A DNA stretch of 64,000 nucleotides from Porphyridium purpureum (Eukaryota > Rhodophyta > Bangiophyceae > Porphyridiales > Porphyridiaceae): the NCBI GenBank assembly GCA_008690995.1, contig VRMN01000004.1, positions 1,178,001 to 1,242,000 on the forward strand, in the 5' to 3' direction. The position numbers were made by a program, and so were the translations under genes. The notes below the pieces were generated by a model. That model worked only from the letters and a program-made list of their open reading frames with translations, was not told the DNA's origin and did not search any database. Of this stretch, positions 1-9,650 are shown piece after piece. Each line of letters starts with the position of its first letter. Positions within the stretch are counted from its first letter, which is position 1.

Positions 1-631
1 CGCTGCGAACCGCCTGCAACGTCTGCAGGCGGTCTTGAAACGAGCGCGTCGAGATGACTTTTGGATAGTACTCCTCCGAAGTATCAATATTGTGATTATA
101 TGCTGTTAGCCCAGCCTGCTTAAGTCGACTGGCCTGCTCTTCGTTCACCATACCCAAGGTGGCGCATACTTCCATATCCATAGCGCGAATCTCCGAAATC
201 ATATCGAGCACGCGATTGAACTGGTTCTTTCCCGCCGACGACACACCACGCCAGGCCGCACCCATGCAGAAGCGGGTGCTGCCGGACGCCTTTGCGTTGC
301 GGGCTGCCTCCAGAACGTCGGCTCCGTCCATGAGTTTCTCGGCCTTCACGTCGGTTTTGTACTTGGACGACTGCGAGCAGTACGAGCAGTCCTCGGCGCA
401 ACCGCCGGTCTTAATCGATAGCAAGGTACAACGCTGCACCTGTGATGGCGAGAAGTATGCGCGGTGCGCGCTCGCGCCGGCGTACACGAGCTCGAGCAGC
501 GGCATCTCAAACAACGAGCGCACTTCGGCCACTTCCCAGTCGCGCCGGACGGGGTACTTGACGCGCAGCGCGTGCTGCTCCGCTTGCGTCATACTTTGAA
601 GCGCATGCCTGGCCACCCGATTGGCCGCCAT
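1..631 (-). CDS. BIO2/bioB: Biotin synthase, 5' part (gene runs off the left edge)
   Basis: Radical-SAM enzyme that inserts sulfur into dethiobiotin in the last step of biotin synthesis, in mitochondria in most eukaryotes. The minus-strand reading contains the diagnostic cluster motif GGCAEDCSYCSQSSKYKT (Cys-x3-Cys-x2-Cys for the 4Fe-4S cluster), then the family segments GSTRFCMGAAWR and TLGMVNEEQASRLKQAGL, and AYNHNIDTSEEYYPKVIST before the edge. The ATG at 631 has a good context (aag before, g after) and begins an Arg/Ala-rich leader (MAANRVARHALQSM) suiting a mitochondrial presequence. An in-frame ATG at 691 would add 20 residues but has a poor context. About 210 N-terminal residues are present. 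The C-terminal barrel lies outside the window. Confidence 0.95.
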   Translation of the reverse strand, partial: MAANRVARHALQSMTQAEQHALRVKYPVRRDWEVAEVRSLFEMPLLELVYAGASAHRAYFSPSQVQRCTLLSIKTGGCAEDCSYCSQSSKYKTDVKAEKLMDGADVLEAARNAKASGSTRFCMGAAWRGVSSAGKNQFNRVLDMISEIRAMDMEVCATLGMVNEEQASRLKQAGLTAYNHNIDTSEEYYPKVISTRSFQDRLQTLQAVRS

Positions 632-912
632 CTTCGATCTTTCCGTCACGAATCCGTCCAAATGTCTCGCGCAAGTCGTTCGAGGCGTGCACATAAATCT
701 CTCCGTCACACGTACGAACGCGATCACCGCCGAAGTGACTCACTGTACCTGTCTTGAGCGTTGCATCTGGCGCATGCAAGTTGCAAGAAGCGTCGATGGC
801 ACTGAGACTGAATGGATGACGACCGACTTCGGCACCTTGCTCGGAAACAAAATAACGCTGTATCCTTTCTGTTTACTCTTCTCATCCCTCGTACCCACTC
901 CGAGCACCCAAG
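632..912. promoter_or_regulatory. 5' region of biotin synthase / 3' end of DUF3611 gene
   Basis: 281 bp between the biotin synthase start and the stop of the next minus-strand gene. It holds ACTGTAC at 742-748, which reads GTACAGT in the sense of biotin synthase, about 110 bp upstream of its ATG. I see no other gene here. Confidence 0.4.
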
Positions 913-1710
913 CTAGTACTGGGTCTTGAGCCACAGGGTGACAATAAGGCCAATCAGAAGCGACAGGAGCGAGTTTGACGCGGCCTGGATGACAAGAAGG
1001 TCGATAGGCTGTAAACTCGCAGTGAGGTTTGCGTATGCGCCACTAGAGTAGCGGTTGGTGTTGGTGAAGATTCGAGTCAGAAGGGTGCCGTTGAGTCCCT
1101 GAAGCCCAATCACGGTTGCCAGCAGCCCTGCCAAGCAGACCAGCGTGCCCACGTACAGCGAGCGCGAGATAAAGGGTCGAGAGATCTTGTCCCTCTGGTT
1201 CGCAATGTCCTTGAGCTGGAGCATGCAACGGTATCCGATACGCGTGTACCCATAGGTCCACAGAATCGCGACGATCGAGAAACACGCGCCGACGGTTGTG
1301 AACACCATCGCGAGCTTGGTTATACCGTTGATCGACACAGAACCCTCGACGGAAGGAAACGCTAGCGCAAAGCCGAGGATCACGGCCGAGACGATGGTCA
1401 GTGCGAGCTGCAGCCAAAACGCAATCCAGCCGAGCTTCCAAAAGACGACAGACGCCCGCTTAAAATTAATTTCCTGGGCACCCTTTCCCACTGCCATGGA
1501 CGGAGCAACGTCCTTTGCCAGCTTCTGCTCTTCATTGCTCATGCGCAGCGCAGCAGCTGATCGCACGCACGGCACACGCGTGCGCTCCCGTCGGCGCAGC
1601 ACGACATCACCTCGCGATCCCGCGCAAACCAACGACGTCCTTTGCCGCGAGTGTGCGAAATATCCACCGGGCGCTTGCAGGAGCCCGTTCACAAATGCCA
1701 CCGGCGCCAT
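913..1710 (-). CDS. DUF3611 family membrane protein, probably plastid-targeted
   Basis: 265 residues from an ATG at 1710. The first ~56 residues are basic and rich in Ser/Ala/Arg, like a red-algal transit peptide. A second Met (MSNEEQKLAKD, ~residue 57) would begin a cyanobacterial-like mature protein. Four hydrophobic segments follow: WIAFWLQLALTIVSAVILGF, a helix near VFTTVGACFSIVAILW, one near LVCLAGLLATVIGLQG, and the C-terminal LLSLLIGLIVTLWL. This layout and the FWLQL segment match DUF3611, a family of cyanobacteria and plastids with no established biochemical role. The plastid location is inferred. GTACAGT heptamers lie 100-140 bp upstream. Confidence 0.8.
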   Translation of the reverse strand: MAPVAFVNGLLQAPGGYFAHSRQRTSLVCAGSRGDVVLRRRERTRVPCVRSAAALRMSNEEQKLAKDVAPSMAVGKGAQEINFKRASVVFWKLGWIAFWLQLALTIVSAVILGFALAFPSVEGSVSINGITKLAMVFTTVGACFSIVAILWTYGYTRIGYRCMLQLKDIANQRDKISRPFISRSLYVGTLVCLAGLLATVIGLQGLNGTLLTRIFTNTNRYSSGAYANLTASLQPIDLLVIQAASNSLLSLLIGLIVTLWLKTQY

Positions 1711-2283
1711 TGACTCGTCACACTCTCACACCCGCACGTCTCATCGCTTCTCCCACGCTCGCGTCTCGCAACCAACCCAAACTCTCGCGCTTCACACCCA
1801 ACCAACCCACTGTACCGTACTGTACCTTCACACCAAAACATCACTGTACTCCACGTTCAGTTGCTATGATCAATCGAGCCATTTTTATGGCGAGGCAGCG
1901 GTTTCAAATCGTCTAGTAGAACGCAATGCTTTTTGCAGTAATGTGGTAAGCTGGTGAACGGAGTAGATTTTTTGCGGGGAAAGGTGGTGTGTGTTTGTGT
2001 GTGTGTGTGTGTGCGTTGTGTGTGCTTGGAAGGCAAAAGTTTGGGTGGGCCATGTCAATGTGCATTTGTTCGGTGGTATTAGCTGCGCAAGAAGAAGGCG
2101 AGCGCGGCCAGGGAGACAAAGACAAAGAAGACGGACGCGTCGACATATGCGAAAGCAAAGAAGAGCGACGGACGGCGCGTCTAATTTTTGCACAAGCGGG
2201 AGCGGCTGTTGCGCGGACATTGTGGTGCAGAGAACGGAGCGGCAGAGCTGGTCGGAGGCCGTTTCGGTGCAACAGCGGCCGAG
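1711..2283. promoter_or_regulatory. Divergent 5' region with three GTACAGT heptamers and a GT tract
   Basis: 573 bp between divergently transcribed genes. ACTGTAC occurs at 1809-1815, 1819-1825 and 1843-1849, reading GTACAGT towards the DUF3611 gene. An imperfect GT tract fills about 1987-2024, and GGTTTCAAATCG lies near 1899. Open frames on either strand here are low-complexity and start on non-ATG codons. I see no convincing gene. Confidence 0.45.
1987..2024. repeat. (GT)n dinucleotide tract
   Basis: About 38 bp of nearly pure GT broken by a few substitutions, in the divergent promoter region. Confidence 0.9.
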
Positions 2284-3117
2284 ATGGCGTTTGTGCCCGC
2301 GTGTGAGCTGCGAGGCACTTGGCGCGGCTTGCCGCACGCCGCAGTGGGTCTGAGAGCGGCGCCGGCGCGAGTAATGTGCACCAGGACTCGAAGTGTGGTG
2401 ACGATGATGGCGGTTGCACCGGATGCTGGAGAGGAAGGACGTGCAAGTCCAGGCCGAGCCAGTGAGTTTGATGTGGTGGTGGTACCCGGCGACAAGCGCG
2501 TGCAGGACCAGCTTGCGGATGCCGTTTCGTGGGAAGCAGAGAAACTTAATTATGTCGACCATCTGGACTTTTTCGTACGCTCCGAGATGCACAAGTTTCG
2601 CGAGCGGTTGCACGAGGAGAATAAGCTGAGCGCGCGAAAGTTCAAAATCAAGTCGGATTACCTCGCGCTTCTCGAGACCTGCGTGCACACGTCGCGCTGG
2701 AACCAGGAACAAATGGTGATGGACAAGGAAGCGCGCGAGCGCCGCGCGCAAATTCAGTCTGAGCTCGCGGTGATTGACGCCCTGCTGAGGCGAGAGCAAA
2801 TGCGCACTGAGATGAGGAGCAGACAGCTTCGAACGCGACACGGCCGAGGCGGCGGCGCCAGGGCGGACAGGTCCCGCAGCGGCCAAGTTCAGAGGCTCGG
2901 CGCCACCGCGAAACCGATGCGGTCGCTGTCAAGCTTGGAACTGGCCTCTGTCGTTGTGCTCAGTGCCGCCGCCACCCTTGTCGGGCAGCACGAGCTAGCT
3001 CATTTTGTGGAAGAGTGGGGACCCAGCCGGTTCGAGTCGTGGTCTTTTTATACGTTTGGGCTGACTGTGGCGTGGGCGTATTTGACAGCCGTGTCGGACT
3101 ACAAGGAGGGCTTGTAG
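2284..3117 (+). CDS. Unknown protein: basic leader, coiled-coil region, C-terminal membrane segments
   Basis: I do not recognise this family. The frame opens further upstream on TTG; the ATG at 2284 (gagATGg) is the first good start and gives 277 residues. Residues ~1-55 are Arg/Ala-rich without acidic runs, like a transit peptide. The middle (about residues 75-175) is charged and heptad-like around VRSEMHKFRERLHEENKLSARKF. An Arg/Gly-rich linker follows, then two hydrophobic segments (LELASVVVLSAAATLVG and FYTFGLTVAWAYLTAV) ending in SDYKEGL. A plastid membrane protein is plausible but unproven. It lies upstream of trigger factor on the same strand. Confidence 0.65.
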   Translation: MAFVPACELRGTWRGLPHAAVGLRAAPARVMCTRTRSVVTMMAVAPDAGEEGRASPGRASEFDVVVVPGDKRVQDQLADAVSWEAEKLNYVDHLDFFVRSEMHKFRERLHEENKLSARKFKIKSDYLALLETCVHTSRWNQEQMVMDKEARERRAQIQSELAVIDALLRREQMRTEMRSRQLRTRHGRGGGARADRSRSGQVQRLGATAKPMRSLSSLELASVVVLSAAATLVGQHELAHFVEEWGPSRFESWSFYTFGLTVAWAYLTAVSDYKEGL

Positions 3118-3415
3118 ACCTTGTGCCCGCATCGGCGCGCTCGAAGTTCAGTTTGTGGGTACAGGTTCAGTTGGAGTACACTAAACCCATAAAGTACAGT
3201 TTATTTTTGTACCTCGACACGGCCGACCGCGGCCGTGTGCGCGATGAGCCCGTTCGCGACTAGTAAAACCGCCTCGAATTGTGAGACAGTCGAGATTTCC
3301 AATTCTCGCGTGGGGGCTGTGGTAGAGTGTGCACGCGCGATAGGAAGTCGGCGGTGTAGAGGACAGACGACGCCGCGGCATTGAACGGCCCACGAGCACA
3401 CGAGCACAACGCATC
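3118..3415. promoter_or_regulatory. Intergenic region upstream of trigger factor
   Basis: 298 bp containing GTACAGT at 3194-3200 in the sense of the trigger factor gene, followed by a TTTATTTTT run that could belong to the 3' end of the upstream gene. Confidence 0.35.
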
Positions 3416-4945
3416 ATGGCCTTTGTGGGGGGATCGGTATGTGTCCGTGCGACGCCCGAGATGGCGCGCGCGCCGCGCTCGCACAGTTGTGTGCCGCAGA
3501 GTAAGCCGGCGCTGGCATCGCACGCTGCGCGATTATCCCCGCGCCGCTGCCGCGCCGTGCGCGCCGGAAAGGCGGTCGTGATGGCGGCCGCCGCGTCCAG
3601 TGCGTTGGCCGAGGGTGTGGAGCAGCTGCCGGACTCGCAGGTCGGCATCGAGGTGTGCGTCAGCGCGCAGGAGACTGCCGCAGCGTTCGATAAGGTCATG
3701 CGCGAGATGGGCGGTAAGGCGCAGATTCCCGGGTTCCGCAAGGGCAAAGTGCCCAAACAGGTTTTGCTCAGCCACTTTGGACCGAAGAATGTGTACGGTG
3801 CGGCGTGCGAAGAAGTGTTCAATACCGCGGTCGGAAAGACGCTCCAGGAGAAGAAAATCAACTACATTGGCCAGGCCGCCATTGACGGAGACGTGGACGC
3901 CATTCTTGACACGTTCAGGCCAGGAGAGGCCTTCAAGTTCAAGATAAAGATCGATGTATGGCCCACGGCATCGTTCAGTGGTGAGTACAAGGGCATGTCA
4001 GTGGAGGCCGAGGAGGAGTTGTTCGATGAAGCGCTCGTCGAAAATGCGCTTGTCGAGCTGCAGAAGAAGAATGCGCTCCCTGTGATTGCCCCAGAGGGCA
4101 CCAAGGCAGCGATGGGCCAGGTGCTGGTGGCCACCATGACCGGATTTTTCAGGAACGACGACGGCTCGCAGGGCGCCGAGCTTCCAGAGATTGCAGACGG
4201 GAAAAGCATTGAAGTCCAGATGGAGTCGGGTGTGTACATGCCGGGCCTCGTGGAAGGCATCGTGGGCGCCAGTATCGGCGAGACTCGTCTGGTTCCTGTG
4301 GACTTTCCAGACAACGCCCCGCGCGCGGAGCTGCGCAACATCAAGGCATTGTTCAAAGTGGACGTCGAGGCCATCAAGAACAAGGTGGTTCCTGAGCTCG
4401 ACGACGAATTTGCGCAGCAGGTGAGTGAGGAGGACACCCTGGAGGCGCTCAAGGCGAACATTCGAGAACGCCTGGGCTCAGAAGCGTCCGCCCTGACCAA
4501 GAGCAATATCCAGAGAGCGCTGGAGGACAAACTGAGGGAGATCACCGAAGTGGCGTTGCCGGTGACGCTGGTCCAGGAAAGAACAAAGTCGAAGTTTGCC
4601 TCCATGATGGCCGACTGGAAGGATCAGGGAATGCCCGAGGAGCAAGTGAGAGCATTGATCACGCCCGAGAATTTTGAAAAATACGCCAAGAAGGCGGGCC
4701 CCAATGTAGAAAAGCAGCTTGCTTTGTCCTTCGCGTTCCAGAAAATCGCAGAGATCGAAGGATTGAAGCCTTCCGCCGGGGAGGTTGATGATCAAATCAC
4801 GATTGTCCGCGGCGAGCTCAAAGGCCAAGAGGTGGACGAAGAACTACTACGCGAGAACGTGGAGGCCGAACTTGTTCGCGAGAAAGTTCTGGATTTCCTC
4901 AAGGACAGCGCCACTATCAAGCTTGTGCCAAAGGCCAAGGTCTAG
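3416..4945 (+). CDS. TIG: Trigger factor, ribosome-associated chaperone and prolyl isomerase (plastid-type)
   Basis: 509 residues, against about 430 in bacteria; the surplus is an N-terminal basic leader (residues 1-~70) expected to be a plastid transit peptide. The ribosome-docking signature GFRKGKVPK sits at residues 106-114, the loop that contacts the ribosomal exit tunnel protein uL23. A PPIase (FKBP-like) domain follows at about 230-330 (MESGVYMPGLVEGIVGASIGE, then a VDFPD segment), then the long helical C-terminal chaperone domain to about residue 500. The ATG at 3416 is the first in frame. Bacterial trigger factor shields nascent chains; here it would act on plastid-encoded chains, an inference from the leader. 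Confidence 0.95.
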   Translation: MAFVGGSVCVRATPEMARAPRSHSCVPQSKPALASHAARLSPRRCRAVRAGKAVVMAAAASSALAEGVEQLPDSQVGIEVCVSAQETAAAFDKVMREMGGKAQIPGFRKGKVPKQVLLSHFGPKNVYGAACEEVFNTAVGKTLQEKKINYIGQAAIDGDVDAILDTFRPGEAFKFKIKIDVWPTASFSGEYKGMSVEAEEELFDEALVENALVELQKKNALPVIAPEGTKAAMGQVLVATMTGFFRNDDGSQGAELPEIADGKSIEVQMESGVYMPGLVEGIVGASIGETRLVPVDFPDNAPRAELRNIKALFKVDVEAIKNKVVPELDDEFAQQVSEEDTLEALKANIRERLGSEASALTKSNIQRALEDKLREITEVALPVTLVQERTKSKFASMMADWKDQGMPEEQVRALITPENFEKYAKKAGPNVEKQLALSFAFQKIAEIEGLKPSAGEVDDQITIVRGELKGQEVDEELLRENVEAELVREKVLDFLKDSATIKLVPKAKV

Positions 4946-5113
4946 AATAAGCTATTTGTAATGAATGAAACTCCGTCACAATTTGCGCTGGGGTAGCCTA
5001 AGTGGCGGGACTCGTACGAGTTTGGCCGCGTGGCTTTCTTTCTCGTGAGCACAAGCTTGACACCCAAAGCGTTCGGCTCCTGTCGCCATGCTACACTAAT
5101 ACCGGCTGTGCAT
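4946..5113. other. Convergent 3' ends of trigger factor and DRAM-like gene
   Basis: 168 bp shared 3' space between convergent genes. It contains TTTGTAATG just after the trigger factor stop, a possible 3'-end signal, and nothing else of note. Confidence 0.3.
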
Positions 5114-5905
5114 TCATAAGAAGACCTGCATTTCTGTCTTGCTCGTCCACGGTGCGGTATTTGCGGAGACCGCGTCGGTTCCTTCTGACTCTGTGACGAC
5201 CTGGATGCCGATCGTTGTCGAGTGGGGCAATAAATACGTCTCGAGCTGAACAGTGGCAGCGAAAGCGAGAACAGCACTGTATTCTGAGAGCGCCATACAA
5301 GTGTAGTAAATCCTTCCCGTCGAATGCAACCACGCATCATCGCCTTGCCGCCTATTCCACGCCTGCGCGAACGCTGCGACGAGAGTCGCAGCAAGCAGCT
5401 GCACAGCTGCGAGGATGATGTGTACCGTCGCGCACCACGGCGGCAAAGGAGTTGCAAGCAGTCTGTACATGATCACACGCGCCACGGTCCATAGAAAGCC
5501 GAAAAGAAAGACCAGAAACGAGAGAATATGATGCAGCAGGTAGTCAGACGACATCTGTGCCATCGCACCCAGGCACACAGCGGCAGCCGTCAGAAACGTG
5601 GCGCCGCTTCTGGGCACAGGCCGACGCAGATAGATGATTCCATTAAACAACATGAGTAAGAGGGCTGCGGATGACATACACAGCGTGTACGCCATGCGCT
5701 CCGGATCCTTCACGGACGCATCGGAGATCATAGGCACGGGGTTCAGCCGGTCCGGATTCAGCAGTACACGCAGGGCACACAGCGCACCACAGCCTAGTAC
5801 CACACTCACCGTTCCTAGCTGAATCCAATTACGCACGCGCACACGCACTTGCGTGGATTGTCTGCCATCCACACCATCTCGCACGACCTGTTCCATCTCG
5901 ACCAT
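5114..5905 (-). CDS. Frag1/DRAM/Sfk1-family six-helix membrane protein
   Basis: 263 residues from the ATG at 5905; the frame opens on TTG at 5914, and a second ATG at 5896 has the better context. After a short basic N-terminus come about six hydrophobic helices. The segment NPVPMISDASVKDPERMAYTL matches the luminal 'PxISDxG...PE' loop between helices 1 and 2 typical of DRAM (damage-regulated autophagy modulator) and Frag1/PGAP2-like proteins. Family members act in lysosomal or ER/Golgi membranes in autophagy or GPI-lipid remodelling. Which branch this belongs to cannot be read from the sequence. Confidence 0.75.
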   Translation of the reverse strand: MVEMEQVVRDGVDGRQSTQVRVRVRNWIQLGTVSVVLGCGALCALRVLLNPDRLNPVPMISDASVKDPERMAYTLCMSSAALLLMLFNGIIYLRRPVPRSGATFLTAAAVCLGAMAQMSSDYLLHHILSFLVFLFGFLWTVARVIMYRLLATPLPPWCATVHIILAAVQLLAATLVAAFAQAWNRRQGDDAWLHSTGRIYYTCMALSEYSAVLAFAATVQLETYLLPHSTTIGIQVVTESEGTDAVSANTAPWTSKTEMQVFL

Positions 5906-6238
5906 CAACCTCAAAACCGTCGGACCAAATGCTCACAGGGGCTGCTCTCTCTCTCTCTCTCTCTTCGGCAGTCCTTGTCTCATAAGAGGCGGTACAGTCG
6001 GTACAGTTCCGCTCATCTTTGGAAGAAACCCTCGACGTGAATCGGTTTAGGGTTACCTTTAGAGAGACCCTATCGGTTTGACAGGGGACAAAAGGCGAGG
6101 GGAAAGGCCTTGAAGCCGATGTGCCACCCGCGTCTGTGCGAGTGTACGTTCAGTGCCGATCACGAGGCACCAGGCTGTTGCGTCGCAGGTGCACGTATCC
6201 AGTGAGCTAGCTGCTGATTGGTGCGGGATTGGCACGGG
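5906..6238. promoter_or_regulatory. Divergent promoter: CT tract, two GTACAGT heptamers, CGGTTT half-sites
   Basis: 333 bp between DRAM-like (minus) and PDAT1 (plus). It contains a CT tract at 5945-5964 and GTACAGT at 5992-5998 and 6001-6007 in the sense of PDAT1. ATCGGTTTAG (6041-6050) and TATCGGTTTG (6071-6080) resemble the CGGTTTATCGG element found in two other divergent promoters. Confidence 0.45.
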
Positions 6239-8542
6239 ATGGCGGGGCACGAGGATGGTAGCAAAAGCGACCACGGCTCAGACCGTGATTCACAATCGAG
6301 TGATGCAGCGTCGCAGGCGTCTGCCGAGTCAAAGGTCGTCAAACGGGAGAAGCGCGGTGATGAGTCGCGTTCTGTGAGCGCAATGAATCCGCTTGTCGCG
6401 GCGTTCTATCGTGCGAGCAGCCTGCAGCGCACGGAAGCGGCGGAGGTGCTCTTTGGGTCGTCTGCAACCGACTCGATGTCTGGCCCAACTGCTAATTCAG
6501 GCGCGGCGTCGGGTTCTGAATCAGAGATGGACTTGCAGCGGAGGACGCATAGTAAGCTCACCGAGAAACCGCCCAGCGTGTGGTCAGTCGTGGTGGTGTT
6601 GTCTGTGTGTCTGCTGCTCGTGGCCGGAATTTTACTGGCGTTATACAAGGTCACGCAATCAGAGCAATGGCCGACGAGCATCGAAGAGACGAAAACAAGA
6701 ATCAAAGAGACGACCGACTACTTCGAAGAAACCATTGAGAAGGTGAAAGAACGTGTGTCGAGAAAAGAGCAGCTGCGGAGAATTGGCTGGTCTATGAAAG
6801 GAAATCGCGTGGCCGACGCTCCGGTCATTATCATCCCGGGTATCACGTCCATCAGTATGGAAATGTGGGATGGGCGTGAATGCGCCGCGCAGGTTACATT
6901 TCGGGAGCGCCTTTGGGGAGGATTGATGGACGGCGTGCGTCATTTCCTCCGGGATACGAAATGTTGGATGGAGCACATGAGTCTTGACCTGCTCACTTGG
7001 GATGACCCGGCAGGTATCCGACTGAGGCCCGCGGCCGGCTTTTCAAGCGCTGATTTCTTGCTTCCGAACTTTTGGGTCTGGGGCAAGATGCTCGAGAACC
7101 TGCACGATGTTGGGTATGAGCCAAGGAACATGCACTTGCTCACGTACGATTGGCGGCTCTCCTTTCACGATCTCGACTCACGTGATGCATTCTTCAAGCA
7201 GCTCCAAGTTCACGTGGAGCTGCTGCGATGTCGAAATGGGGGCAAGCGAGTGGCGCTCCTGACTCACTCCATGGGGGGCTTGATTACGCAGTACTTTCTG
7301 CAATGGGCGGAATATAATTTAGGAACACGCTGGATCAACGAGCACCTCGTGAGCTGGATCAATATTGCGAGCCCATCACTGGGTGTATGTAAGTCGGTCA
7401 GTGCCGTGCTCAGCGGGGAGATGCGTGATACGGCTGAATTTGGACGGTTCAGTCGACAAATGTTCGGCTCGCTGTTCGGTTATGACCGTACGATCAGCTT
7501 TTTCCGGAGCCTGGGCTCCTTACCGAGCATGTTTCCAATTGGCTCTGCCAAAATGTGGCATGCGTACTCGGGCAAGACAGACGACGAAGCTCCGCTGCTC
7601 TCCTTTGAGACCCTCGCGCCAGACTCTTCTGTTTTAGCCTCTGCACGGAATGAGACGCTGAAGGAGGCATGGGACAATGTGGTGCAGGAACGAATTATGG
7701 ACCGTGCTCAAATTGAACGCCTCGCGAATGGAACGTCATATTCTGTGTCCAATTATTTTGACTTTCTGGCGGAGGCCATTCCGCGCTATTATAAGCAAGT
7801 CAAGACGCATTATGAGTTGAACGGCAACAATAATAGCCGCAATTCATGGTACTCTGCGCTCCACAATCCGCTGCCACAGGCGCCGCAGCTCAAAATTTAC
7901 TGTCTGTACGGCGTGCTGAATTCAACGAGTACCGAAATCGGGTACCACTACCTCATTGACGGAAGCCAGAATCTGTCAGACTCGTCGTCGATATTTTTCC
8001 TTAATCCTGGTGCTTCAAGCGAGCGAGGCGACGTGAAAAATGGGGTGATCATGGGTTACGGCGACGGGACGGTGCCGCTTGCGTCGCTGGCACACGGCTG
8101 TTATCTGTGGAAACTGGGAGACGGAAGTCCCATCAACAGGATGAACCCGGCTAATATTCCCGTGACGATCCGCGAGTACCTACCGGGCGGACCGTCCGAA
8201 ACTAGGAACCTTGGTGCGGCGTTCTGGACTGAAGACTTCAACACGCTGATCCGCGGCGGCGAGTTTGCGGTAACTCACGTCGAAATCTTAGGTAATAGGG
8301 AGGTGCTGCGGGACGCGCTGCACATTCTCACCAAGCCTCTTAGGAACGATCACCAGCAGCGAGACATGGACGGCGATGTCGATGAGCTGAATGATCAAAT
8401 CCAATCGCACTCGTTCGACGCCTACTTGAAAACGCTCGACTCGAGTGAGCAAGTGGATCGTGTGATCGACCTGTTTGAACAGTGCAAGGTCAGCGCGCCT
8501 GTAGTCAAAGACGAACACGCTCCTTCCAGCTCAGACCGATGA
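6239..8542 (+). CDS. PDAT: Phospholipid:diacylglycerol acyltransferase (LCAT superfamily), copy 1
   Basis: Moves an acyl chain from a phospholipid to diacylglycerol to make triacylglycerol, normally at the ER. 767 residues from the ATG at 6239. The ~110-residue N-terminal region is hydrophilic and Ser-rich; one membrane helix (WSVVVVLSVCLLLVAGILLAL, ~115-137) follows. The lumenal LCAT fold then shows PGITSISMEMWDGRECA, WVWGKMLENLHDVGYEPRNM and LLTYDWRLSF. The Ser-His-Asp triad is readable: HSMGG with Ser344, YGDGTVP with Asp609, VTHVEILGN with His680. These are classic PDAT motifs. Length is slightly above plant PDAT. A second paralog lies 2.8 kb downstream on the other strand. Confidence 0.93.
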   Translation: MAGHEDGSKSDHGSDRDSQSSDAASQASAESKVVKREKRGDESRSVSAMNPLVAAFYRASSLQRTEAAEVLFGSSATDSMSGPTANSGAASGSESEMDLQRRTHSKLTEKPPSVWSVVVVLSVCLLLVAGILLALYKVTQSEQWPTSIEETKTRIKETTDYFEETIEKVKERVSRKEQLRRIGWSMKGNRVADAPVIIIPGITSISMEMWDGRECAAQVTFRERLWGGLMDGVRHFLRDTKCWMEHMSLDLLTWDDPAGIRLRPAAGFSSADFLLPNFWVWGKMLENLHDVGYEPRNMHLLTYDWRLSFHDLDSRDAFFKQLQVHVELLRCRNGGKRVALLTHSMGGLITQYFLQWAEYNLGTRWINEHLVSWINIASPSLGVCKSVSAVLSGEMRDTAEFGRFSRQMFGSLFGYDRTISFFRSLGSLPSMFPIGSAKMWHAYSGKTDDEAPLLSFETLAPDSSVLASARNETLKEAWDNVVQERIMDRAQIERLANGTSYSVSNYFDFLAEAIPRYYKQVKTHYELNGNNNSRNSWYSALHNPLPQAPQLKIYCLYGVLNSTSTEIGYHYLIDGSQNLSDSSSIFFLNPGASSERGDVKNGVIMGYGDGTVPLASLAHGCYLWKLGDGSPINRMNPANIPVTIREYLPGGPSETRNLGAAFWTEDFNTLIRGGEFAVTHVEILGNREVLRDALHILTKPLRNDHQQRDMDGDVDELNDQIQSHSFDAYLKTLDSSEQVDRVIDLFEQCKVSAPVVKDEHAPSSSDR

Positions 8543-9650
8543 TGGGAACTGTGCGAACCAGCAATCCATCCCCAAACCCACAGCCACCACATCTCACTTA
8601 ATCGTGTACTTTTGACTTGGTACTCACGCAAGTACCTCGACCGTAACGCTGAGCCACTGTAAATCCATGCATGCACGTGCATCGCTTCGACAATCTGCCT
8701 TGGCGCGACTACGGATTGCACGAAGCCTAGCGCTCGACAAGCCTTTGCAGTTTTCCGTGCGCCGGACGAATCTATTCAGGCGACGGTCAGTGAAGCCCTT
8801 GCGCTGTACCAACGTTCGGGAATTTCGCGCTCAAAGCCATGCCCTGCTGACTTTTTGGATGCTACCACGCGACGTTCACAACGCCCGCTCGATGATTCGC
8901 ACGAACGCTGTTCGACGGTTCAGCAAACGGTTTACCGGAATCACGTCGAACGCAAAGTCGATTCAATCTCGGGTCATCCATCACGCATCCCCTTGTTCTG
9001 GCGCGACACGACAGAACATCACGGAATCAGCGTTTGGATATCTCACGTCAGCCTCATCTTACTTTCACTCCCTCTGTTGCGGCCCAACCAGCGAGCCAGC
9101 GAGCCAGCGCGCTTCTCACATAGGAGTGGAACGCTCAGTCCTTGACCCGCCCGCGCACTGTGTTGCGTATCTTATCTGGGTGTGTGTCACCATACGTGTG
9201 TGCCTGTTCCGCGACGCAAAACGGCACTGGCCGCGTCAGCAAGTCGGCCGCACTCATGCAACTGTGGAAATCGGGGGCGTGGTAATGTAAATCTCGAGAT
9301 TCTTAAGACTCCTGTTCAGATGAAGTCGGGCCGAAAGCAACAACACACGCCGCGGGAACAAGGGGCCGCCTGCTCATTATGGATGTGGATGCGGATGTGG
9401 ATGTGTATACTCTGAAGCGCTGAGAAAGACGCAACGCGGTTGCGTGAGAATAGGCTCGCTGCGCGCGGGGTTTGTTGCCGGGACGCACGCTTCCAAGCTG
9501 GGACGAGGGGTTTTGCTCGCCCACGTGGTTCAAGAGGAAAAAGAAACAAGGGAAAAAATAGGAAAGGGAACAAGGAGCAATCTTGCGGCGGTCGAAAACG
9601 AAAAGATCTTGGGACAAGCGGCACTTGGCGGGAAACGCGTGTGCTTTGTG
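8543..9650. other. 1.1-kb gene-poor stretch after PDAT1
   Basis: I see no recognisable gene. An ATG-started frame of about 207 codons (8667-9290, plus) is Arg/Ser-rich and has no family feature, so it is not called. Local oddities are the GAGCCAGC repeats near 9095-9107 and alternating GGATGTGGATG near 9383-9405. The second half is probably the 5' region of the next gene. Confidence 0.4.

Noticed and set aside
3025-3045. GGTTCGAGTC, resembling a tRNA T-arm
   Set aside because: Lies inside a coding frame and has no acceptor stem or anticodon arm around it.
8667-9290. 207-codon ATG-started frame after PDAT1
   Set aside because: Arg/Ser-rich, no recognisable domain, overlapped by other frames of similar length. 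Could be a leader or non-coding.
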